Source of the DNA: Auanema rhodensis | Taxonomy: Eukaryota; Nematoda; Chromadorea; Rhabditida; Rhabditidae | Length of the DNA: 64,000 nucleotides | Assembly: GCA_964057225.1 (NCBI GenBank) | Contig: OZ059894.1 | Coordinates: forward strand, 20,428,476-20,492,475 | Direction of reading: 5' to 3' | In this document: one piece after another, positions 54,756-64,000 of the stretch | Layout: every line of letters starts with the position of its first letter | Position numbering within the stretch: the first letter of the stretch is position 1 | Position numbers and translations under genes: made by a program | Notes under the pieces: generated by a model | What the model was told of the DNA's origin: nothing | Databases searched by the model: none | The model's input: only the letters and a program-made list of their open reading frames with translations

Positions 54756-57700
54756 AACACAGATCGACGCAGCTTAAAAATCCGCATCGAATGCACTATA
54801 CTACATTGAGAAACGCTTAATACAAAAATTAGTTATGATCGTTTGAAAAATGATGCATTAGTGTATGTTGAGTTTCCATGTACACTCAACATTGCTTCCA
54901 AAAACATTTTGACAAAAATTTTTTCGAAACATTTCAAAATAATTCAGCAAAAAGTAGATGTTTTTAGATTCCTTTTTTCAAGGCAAAGACGATGGACAAT
55001 GTTATTCAACGAAAAAATTAACTCTTCAGGGTGAAAATCGAGGATATAAGTGTGAACTTATATCAGTTGATATCTCGGTGCATTTTTAAGCTAGCGCAAA
55101 TCTGATAACACAGATCGACGCAGCTTAAAAATCCGCATCGAATGCACTATACTACATTGAGAAACGCTTAATACAAAAATTAGTTATGATCGTTTGAAAA
55201 ATGATGCATTAGTGTATGTTGAGTTTCCATGTACACTCAACATTGCTTCCAAAAACATTTTGACAAAAATTTTTTCGAAACATTTCAAAATAATTCAGCA
55301 AAAAGTAGATGTTTTTAGATTCCTTTTTTCAAGGCAAAGACGATGGACAATGTTATTCAACGAAAAAATTAACTCTTCAGGGTGAAAATCGAGGATATAA
55401 GTGTGAACTTATATCAGTTGATATCTCGGTGCATTTTTAAGCTAGCGCAAATCTGATAACACAGATCGACGCAGCTTAAAAATCCGCATCGAATGCACTA
55501 TACTACATTGAGAAACGCTTAATACAAAAATTAGTTATGATCGTTTGAAAAATGATGCATTAGTGTATGTTGAGTTTCCATGTACACTCAACATTGCTTC
55601 CAAAAACATTTTGACAAAAATTTTTTCGAAACATTTCAAAATAATTCAGCAAAAAGTAGATGTTTTTAGATTCCTTTTTTCAAGGCAAAGACGATGGACA
55701 ATGTTATTCAACGAAAAAATTAACTCTTCAGGGTGAAAATCGAGGATATAAGTGTGAACTTATATCAGTTGATATCTCGGTGCATTTTTAAGCTAGCGCA
55801 AATCTGATAACACAGATCGACGCAGCTTAAAAATCCGCATCGAATGCACTATACTACATTGAGAAACGCTTAATATAAAAATTAGTTATGATCGTTTGAA
55901 AAATGATGCATTAGTGTATGTTGAGTTTCCATGTACACTCAACATTGCTTCCAAAAACATTTTGACAAAAATTTTTTCGAAAAATTTCAAAATAATTTAG
56001 CAAAAAGTAGATGTTTTTAGATTCCTTTTTTCAAGGCAAAGACGATGGACAATGTTATTCAACGAAAAAATTAACTCTTCAGGGTGAAAATCGAGGATAT
56101 AAGTGTGAACTTATATCAGTTGATATCTCGGTGCATTTTTAAGCTAGCGCAAATCTGATAACACAGATCGACGCAGCTTAAAAATCCGCATCGAATGCAC
56201 TATACTACATTGAGAAACGCTTAATACAAAAATTAGTTATGATCGTTTGAAAAATGATGCATTAGTGTATGTTGAGTTTCCATGTACACTCAACATTGCT
56301 TCCAAAAACATTTTGACAAAAATTTTTTCGAAACATTTCAAAATAATTCAGCAAAAAGTAGATGTTTTTAAATTCCTTTTTTCAAGGCAAAGACGATGGA
56401 CAATGTTATTCAACGAAAAAATTAACTCTTCAGGGTGAAAATCGAGGATATAAGTGTGAACTTATATCAGTTGATATCTCGGTGCATTTTTAAGCTAGCG
56501 CAAATCTGATAACACAGATCGACGCAGCTTAAAAATCCGCATCGAATGCACTATACTACATTGAGAAACGCTTAATATAAAAATTAGTTATGATCGTTTG
56601 AAAAATGATGCATTAGTGTATGTTGAGTTTCCATGTACACTCAACATTGCTTCCAAAAACATTTTGACAAAAATTTTTTCGAAAAATTTCAAAATAATTT
56701 AGCAAAAAGTAGATGTTTTTAGATTCCTATTTTCAAAGTAAAGACGATGGACAATGTTATTCAACGAAAAAATTAACTCTTCAGGGTGAAAATCGAGGAT
56801 ATAAGTGTGAACTTATATCAGTTGATATCTCGGTGCATTTTTAAGCTAGCGCAAATCTGATAACACAGATCGACGCAGCTTAAAAATCCGCATCGAATGC
56901 ACTATACTACATTGAGAAACGCTTAATACAAAAATTAGTTATGATCGTTTGAAAAATGATGCATTAGTGTATGTTGAGTTTCCATGTACACTCAACATTG
57001 CTTCCAAAAACATTTTGACAAAAATTTTTTCGAAACATTTCAAAATAATTCAGCAAAAAGTAGATGTTTTTAGATTCCTTTTTTCAAGGCAAAGACGATG
57101 GACAATGTTATTCAACGAAAAAATTAACTCTTCAGGGTGAAAATCGAGGATATAAGTGTGAACTTATATCAGTTGATATCTCGGTGCATTTTTAAGCTAG
57201 CGCAAATCTGATAACACAGATCGACGCAGCTTAAAAATCCGCATCGAATGCACTATACTACATTGAGAAACGCTTAATACAAAAATTAGTTATGATCGTT
57301 TGAAAAATGATGCATTAGTGTATGTTGAGTTTCCATGTACACTCAACATTGCTTCCAAAAACATTTTGACAAAAATTTTTTCGAAACATTTCAAAATAAT
57401 TCAGCAAAAAGTAGATGTTTTTAGATTCCTATTTTCAAAGTAAAGACGATGGACAATGTTATTCAACGAAAAAATTAACTCTTCAGGGTGAAAATCGAGG
57501 ATATAAGTGTGAACTTATATCAGTTGATATCTCGGTGCATTTTTAAGCTAGCGCAAATCTGATAACACAGATCGACGCAGCTTAAAAATCCGCATCGAAT
57601 GCACTATACTACATTGAGAAACGCTTAATACAAAAATTAGTTATGATCGTTTGAAAAATGATGCATTAGTGTATGTTGAGTTTCCATGTACACTCAACAT

Positions 57701-60700
57701 TGCTTCCAAAAACATTTTGACAAAAATTTTTTCGAAACATTTCAAAATAATTCAGCAAAAAGTAGATGTTTTTAGATTCCTTTTTTCAAGGCAAAGACGA
57801 TGGACAATGTTATTCAACGAAAAAATTAACTCTTCAGGGTGAAAATCGAGGATATAAGTGTGAACTTATATCAGTTGATATCTCGGTGCATTTTTAAGCT
57901 AGCGCAAATCTGATAACACAGATCGACGCAGCGTAAAAATCCGCATCGAATGCACTATACTACATTGAGAAACGCTTAATACAAAAATTAGTTATGATCG
58001 TTTGAAAAATGATGCATTAGTGTATGTTGAGTTTCCATGTACACTCAACATTGCTTCCAAAAACATTTTGACAAAAATTTTTTCGAAACATTTCAAAATA
58101 ATTCAGCAAAAAGTAGATGTTTTTAGATTCCTTTTTTCAAGGCAAAGACGATGGACAATGTTATTCAACGAAAAAATTAACTCTTCAGGGTGAAAATCGA
58201 GGATATAAGTGTGAACTTATATCAGTTGATATCTCGGTGCATTTTTAAGCTAGCGCAAATCTGATAACACAGATCGACGCAGCTTAAAAATCCGCATCGA
58301 ATGCACTATACTACATTGAGAAACGCTTAATATAAAAATTAGTTATGATCGTTTGAAAAATGATGCATTAGTGTATGTTGAGTTTCCATGTACACTCAAC
58401 ATTGCTTCCAAAAACATTTTGACAAAAATTTTTTCGAAAAATTTCAAAATAATTTAGCAAAAAGTAGATGTTTTTAGATTCCTTTTTTCAAAGTAAAGAC
58501 GATGGACAATGTTATTCAACGAAAAAATTAACTCTTCAGGGTGAAAATCGAGGATATAAGTGTGAACTTATATCAGTTGATATCTCGGTGCATTTTTAAG
58601 CTAGCGCAAATCTGATAACACAGATCGACGCAGCTTAAAAATCCGCATCGAATGCACTATACTACATTGAGAAACGCTTAATACAAAAATTAGTTATGAT
58701 CGTTTGAAAAATGATGCATTAGTGTATGTTGAGTTTCCATGTACACTCAACATTGCTTCCAAAAACATTTTGACAAAAATTTTTTCGAAACATTTCAAAA
58801 TAATTCAGCAAAAAGTAGATGTTTTTAGATTCCTTTTTTCAAGGCAAAGACGATGGACAATGTTATTCAACGAAAAAATTAACTCTTCAGGGTGAAAATC
58901 GAGGATATAAGTGTGAACTTATATCAGTTGATATCTCGGTGCATTTTTAAGCTAGCGCAAATCTGATAACACAGATCGACGCAGCTTAAAAATCCGCATC
59001 GAATGCACTATACTACATTGAGAAACGCTTAATACAAAAATTAGTTATGATCGTTTGAAAAATGATGCATTAGTGTATGTTGAGTTTCCATGTACACTCA
59101 ACATTGCTTCCAAAAACATTTTGACAAAAATTTTTTCGAAACATTTCAAAATAATTCAGCAAAAAGTAGATGTTTTTAGATTCCTTTTTTCAAGGCAAAG
59201 ACGATGGACAATGTTATTCAACGAAAAAATTAACTCTTCAGGGTGAAAATCGAGGATATAAGTGTGAACTTATATCAGTTGATATCTCGGTGCATTTTTA
59301 AGCTAGCGCAAATCTGATAACACAGATCGACGCAGCTTAAAAATCCGCATCGAATGCACTATACTACATTGAGAAACGCTTAATACAAAAATTAGTTATG
59401 ATCGTTTGAAAAATGATGCATTAGTGTATGTTGAGTTTCCATGTACACTCAACATTGCTTCCAAAAACATTTTGACAAAAATTTTTTCGAAACATTTCAA
59501 AATAATTCAGCAAAAAGTAGATGTTTTTAGATTCCTTTTTTCAAGGCAAAGACGATGGACAATGTTATTCAACGAAAAAATTAACTCTTCAGGGTGAAAA
59601 TCGAGGATATAAGTGTGAACTTATATCAGTTGATATCTCGGTGCATTTTTAAGCTAGCGCAAATCTGATAACACAGATCGACGCAGCTTAAAAATCCGCA
59701 TCGAATGCACTATACTACATTGAGAAACGCTTAATACAAAAATTAGTTATGATCGTTTGAAAAATGATGCATTAGTGTATGTTGAGTTTCCATGTACACT
59801 CAACATTGCTTCCAAAAACATTTTGACAAAAATTTTTTCGAAACATTTCAAAATAATTCAGCAAAAAGTAGATGTTTTTAGATTCCTTTTTTCAAGGCAA
59901 AGACGATGGACAATGTTATTCAACGAAAAAATTAACTCTTCAGGGTGAAAATCGAGGATATAAGTGTGAACTTATATCAGTTGATATCTCGGTGCATTTT
60001 TAAGCTAGCGCAAATCTGATAACACAGATCGACGCAGCTTAAAAATCCGCATCGAATGCACTATACTACATTGAGAAACGCTTAATATAAAAATTAGTTA
60101 TGATCGTTTGAAAAATGATGCATTAGTGTATGTTGAGTTTCCATGTACACTCAACATTGCTTCCAAAAACATTTTGACAAAAATTTTTTCGAAACATTTC
60201 AAAATAATTCAGCAAAAAGTAGATGTTTTTAGATTCCTATTTTCAAAGTAAAGACGATGGACAATGTTATTCAACGAAAAAATTAACTCTTCAGGGTGAA
60301 AATCGAGGATATAAGTGTGAACTTATATCAGTTGATATCTCGGTGCATTTTTAAGCTAGCGCAAATCTGATAACACAGATCGACGCAGCTTAAAAATCCG
60401 CATCGAATGCACTATACTACATTGAGAAACGCTTAATACAAAAATTAGTTATGATCGTTTGAAAAATGATGCATTAGTGTATGTTGAGTTTCCATGTACA
60501 CTCAACATTGCTTCCAAAAACATTTTGACAAAAATTTTTTCGAAAAATTTCAAAATAATTTAGCAAAAAGTAGATGTTTTTAGATTCCTTCTTTCAAGGC
60601 AAAGACGATGGACAATGTTATTCAACGAAAAAAATAATTCTTCAGGGTGAAAATCGAGGATATAAGTGTGAACTTATATCAGTTGATATCTCGGTGCATT

Positions 60701-63700
60701 TTTAAGCTAGCGCAAATCTGATAACACAGATCGACGCAGCTTAAAAATCCGCATCGAATGCACTATACTACATTGAGAAACGCTTAATACAAAAATTAGT
60801 TATGATCGTTTGAAAAATGATGCATTAGTGTATGTTGAGTTTCCATGTACACTCAACATTGCTTCCAAAAACATTTTGACAAAAATTTTTTCGAAAAATT
60901 TCAAAATAATTTAGCAAAAAGTAGATGTTTTTAGATTCCTATTTTCAAAGTAAAGACGATGGACAATGTTATTCAACGAAAAAATTAACTCTTCAGGGTG
61001 AAAATCGAGGATATAAGTGTGAACTTATATCAGTTGATATCTCGGTGCATTTTTAAGCTAGCGCAAATCTGATAACACAGATCGACGCAGCTTAAAAATC
61101 CGCATCGAATGCACTATACTACATTGAGAAACGCTTAATACAAAAATTAGTTATGATCGTTTGAAAAATGATGCATTAGTGTATGTTGAGTTTCCATGTA
61201 CACTCAACATTGCTTCCAAAAACATTTTGACAAAAATTTTTTCGAAAAATTTCAAAATAATTTAGCAAAAAGTAGATGTTTTTAGATTCCTTCTTTCAAG
61301 GCAAAGACGATGGACAATGTTATTCAACGAAAAAAATAATTCTTCAGGGTGAAAATCGAGGATATAAGTGTGAACTTATATCAGTTGATATCTCGGTGCA
61401 TTTTTAAGCTAGCGCAAATCTGATAACACAGATCGACGCAGCTTAAAAATCCGCATCGAATGCACTATACTACATTGAGAAACGCTTAATACAAAAATTA
61501 GTTATGATCGTTTGAAAAATGATGCATTAGTGTATGTTGAGTTTCCATGTACACTCAACATTGCTTCCAAAAACATTTTGACAAAAATTTTTTCGAAACA
61601 TTTCAAAATAATTCAGCAAAAAGTAGATGTTTTTAGATTCCTTTTTTCAAGGCAAAGACGATGGACAATGTTATTCAACGAAAAAATTAACTCTTCAGGG
61701 TGAAAATCGAGGATATAAGTGTGAACTTATATCAGTTGATATCTCGGTGCATTTTTAAGCTAGCGCAAATCTGATAACACAGATCGACGCAGCTTAAAAA
61801 TCCGCATCGAATGCACTATACTACATTGAGAAACGCTTAATATAAAAATTAGTTATGATCGTTTGAAAAATGATGCATTAGTGTATGTTGAGTTTCCATG
61901 TACACTCAACATTGCTTCCAAAAACATTTTGACAAAAATTTTTTCGAAAAATTTCAAAATAATTTAGCAAAAAGTAGATGTTTTTAGATTCCTATTTTCA
62001 AAGTAAAGACGATGGACAATGTTATTCAACGAAAAAATTAACTCTTCAGGGTGAAAATCGAGGATATAAGTGTGAACTTATATCAGTTGATATCTCGGTG
62101 CATTTTTAAGCTAGCGCAAATCTGATAACACAGATCGACGCAGCTTAAAAATCCGCATCGAATGCACTATACTACATTGAGAAACGCTTAATACAAAAAT
62201 TAGTTATGATCGTTTGAAAAATGATGCATTAGTGTATGTTGAGTTTCCATGTACACTCAACATTGCTTCCAAAAACATTTTGACAAAAATTTTTTCGAAA
62301 CATTTCAAAATAATTCAGCAAAAAGTAGATGTTTTTAGATTCCTTTTTTCAAGGCAAAGACGATGGACAATGTTATTCAACGAAAAAATTAACTCTTCAG
62401 GGTGAAAATCGAGGATATAAGTGTGAACTTATATCAGTTGATATCTCGGTGCATTTTTAAGCTAGCGCAAATCTGATAACACAGATCGACGCAGCTTAAA
62501 AATCCGCATCGAATGCACTATACTACATTGAGAAACGCTTAATACAAAAATTAGTTATGATCGTTTGAAAAATGATGCATTAGTGTATGTTGAGTTTCCA
62601 TGTACACTCAACATTGCTTCCAAAAACATTTTGACAAAAATTTTTTCGAAACATTTCAAAATAATTCAGCAAAAAGTAGATGTTTTTAGATTCCTTTTTT
62701 CAAGGCAAAGACGATGGACAATGTTATTCAACGAAAAAATTAACTCTTCAGGGTGAAAATCGAGGATATAAGTGTGAACTTATATCAGTTGATATCTCGG
62801 TGCATTTTTAAGCTAGCGCAAATCTGATAACACAGATCGACGCAGCTTAAAAATCCGCATCGAATGCACTATACTACATTGAGAAACGCTTAATATAAAA
62901 ATTAGTTATGATCGTTTGAAAAATGATGCATTAGTGTATGTTGAGTTTCCATGTACACTCAACATTGCTTCCAAAAACATTTTGACAAAAATTTTTTCGA
63001 AACATTTCAAAATAATTCAGCAAAAAGTAGATGTTTTTAGATTCCTATTTTCAAAGTAAAGACGATGGACAATGTTATTCAACGAAAAAATTAACTCTTC
63101 AGGGTGAAAATCGAGGATATAAGTGTGAACTTATATCAGTTGATATCTCGGTGCATTTTTAAGCTAGCGCAAATCTGATAACACAGATCGACGCAGCTTA
63201 AAAATCCGCATCGAATGCACTATACTACATTGAGAAACGCTTAATACAAAAATTAGTTATGATCGTTTGAAAAATGATGCATTAGTGTATGTTGAGTTTC
63301 CATGTACACTCAACATTGCTTCCAAAAACATTTTGACAAAAATTTTTTCGAAAAATTTCAAAATAATTTAGCAAAAAGTAGATGTTTTTAGATTCCTTCT
63401 TTCAAGGCAAAGACGATGGACAATGTTATTCAACGAAAAAAATAATTCTTCAGGGTGAAAATCGAGGATATAAGTGTGAACTTATATCAGTTGATATCTC
63501 GGTGCATTTTTAAGCTAGCGCAAATCTGATAACACAGATCGACGCAGCTTAAAAATCCGCATCGAATGCACTATACTACATTGAGAAACGCTTAATACAA
63601 AAATTAGTTATGATCGTTTGAAAAATGATGCATTAGTGTATGTTGAGTTTCCATGTACACTCAACATTGCTTCCAAAAACATTTTGACAAAAATTTTTTC

Positions 63701-63881
63701 GAAAAATTTCAAAATAATTTAGCAAAAAGTAGATGTTTTTAGATTCCTATTTTCAAAGTAAAGACGATGGACAATGTTATTCAACGAAAAAATTAACTCT
63801 TCAGGGTGAAAATCGAGGATATAAGTGTGAACTTATATCAGTTGATATCTCGGTGCATTTTTAAGCTAGCGCAAATCTGAT
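54756..63881. repeat. Most homogeneous domain, dominated by T190C units
   Basis: Fourteen of 26 units carry A175C plus T190C with an uninterrupted 63-codon frame from TTG; three more (57213, 60021, 62829) carry T190C but also C229T, which creates TAA in that frame. Runs of up to four successive near-identical T190C units occur (58617-60020). The remaining units are of the C68T and/or T219A types and the T220C/T263A type. Two single-base variants of the frame occur, near 51466 in the previous domain and near 56370 here; both change an amino acid. The frame is not regarded as a gene. Confidence 0.75.
60021..61073. repeat. Three-unit block, first copy (partner 62829-63881)
   Basis: Units at 60021 (C68T, T190C, T219A, G227A, C229T), 60372 (T220C, T263A) and 60723 (T219A without C68T) recur in order at 62829, 63180 and 63531, an offset of 2,808 bp or eight units. 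The first is an apparent recombinant between the T190C and C68T types, so its presence twice shows duplication after the recombination. Confidence 0.7.
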
Positions 63882-64000
63882 AACACAGATCGACGCAGCT
63901 TAAAAATCCGCATCGAATGCACTATACTACATTGAGAAACGCTTAATATAAAAATTAGTTATGATCGTTTGAAAAATGATGCATTAGTGTATGTTGAGTT
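63882..64000. repeat. Partial satellite unit at the window end
   Basis: The first 119 bp of a unit with C68T (ATATAAAAATT), cut by the window end within the inverted repeat at unit position 110-137. The array evidently continues beyond the window. Confidence 0.95.

Larger units (their letters stand above)
1..64000. repeat. 351-bp satellite DNA array, entire window
   Basis: A single 351-bp unit is repeated head to tail across the full window, always in the same orientation: 182 full units plus 119 bp. Every unit carries the same landmarks (GATCGACGCAGC-like start, TTCGAA, EcoRV GATATC, NheI GCTAGC with one loss near 24904). Units differ by a limited set of recurrent substitutions, often only a few between neighbours. 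One hand-counted unit (47034-47384) has 32% G+C and 12 CpG. Strict tandem repetition over more than 64 kb with no unique sequence is characteristic of eukaryotic centromeric or heterochromatic satellites. I do not recognise the family and cannot name the host. Neither array boundary is visible, so total length is unknown. Confidence 0.98.

Noticed and set aside
46770-62756. Family of 21 identical-looking 63-residue proteins
   Set aside because: The frame sits inside the satellite unit, starts at TTG with no early in-frame ATG, and opens only through T190C. Most other units have TAG at the same place, and the two variants seen are both non-synonymous. No domain was recognised.
1-64000. CRISPR array
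   Set aside because: Repeats are contiguous 351-bp units with no unique spacers and no associated genes.
1-64000. Hammerhead ribozyme in the satellite unit
   Set aside because: I looked for the conserved CUGAUGA and GAAA core elements. CTGATAACA at the unit junction resembles part of the first (CUGAUGA) but differs at its sixth base and lacks a matching GAAA after a stem, so it was not called.
1-64000. Transposon or long terminal repeat origin
   Set aside because: No coding remnant, terminal repeat or target-site duplication was seen within the unit. An origin from an element fragment cannot be excluded without a database search.
1-64000. Assembly collapse or artificial duplication as the sole cause of the pattern
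   Set aside because: Variant units are ordered in domain-specific ways with private changes, which is not expected of a simple looping artefact. Individual duplications (e.g. 51948-54755) still need read support.

Overview
The whole 64 kb window is one uninterrupted satellite DNA array. A 351-bp unit is repeated head to tail from the first base to the last: 182 complete units plus a 119-bp partial unit when the window start is taken as unit start. No gene, tRNA, rRNA, transposon, CRISPR array or unique spacer was seen, and neither array edge is in view. All units lie on the same strand. The period is almost perfectly constant: unit n starts at 351(n-1)+1 for n=1-10 and at 351(n-1) for n>=11. 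The single 1-bp shift comes from a T deleted in unit 10 (T-run 3377-3381).

This organisation points to eukaryotic heterochromatin (centromeric, pericentromeric or similar). A hand count of one unit (47034-47384) gave 113 G+C in 351 (32%) and 12 CpG against about 9 expected, so CpG is not depleted. That would fit a lineage with little germline CpG methylation, such as many insects or other invertebrates, but this is inference. I do not recognise the repeat as a named satellite family and cannot name the species.

Layout, from unit variants (unit position in brackets). (1) 1-11231: a mixture of variant types with short-range block duplications. (2) 11232-24920: higher-order organisation in 5- and 7-unit blocks, giving two copies of a 17-unit (5,967-bp) super-repeat preceded by an extra 5-unit block. 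(3) 24570-28781: a local triplet with private variants, then a transition zone. (4) 28782-37205: a new family of units (T at 188), with 3- and 4-unit duplications. (5) 37206-43523: a clean dimeric array (702-bp period, nine dimers). (6) 43524-46331: units with A43T, A182G and T304A variants. (7) 46332-63881: the most homogeneous part, where a unit type carrying T190C is interspersed with two or three other types, including an almost exact 1,404-bp tandem duplication at 51948-54755.

Each unit contains two perfect 9-bp inverted repeats, a 12-bp AT-rich palindrome, and one NheI and one EcoRV site. A 63-codon open frame occurs in 21 units on the right. It starts at TTG, has no early ATG and exists only because of one T-to-C change, so I treat it as a by-product of repeat homogenisation and not as a gene. 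The window's main interest is as a record of satellite evolution: nested unequal exchange at several scales, sharp domains of variant types, and evidence of exchange within units. All identities below were read by eye; no alignment was run.
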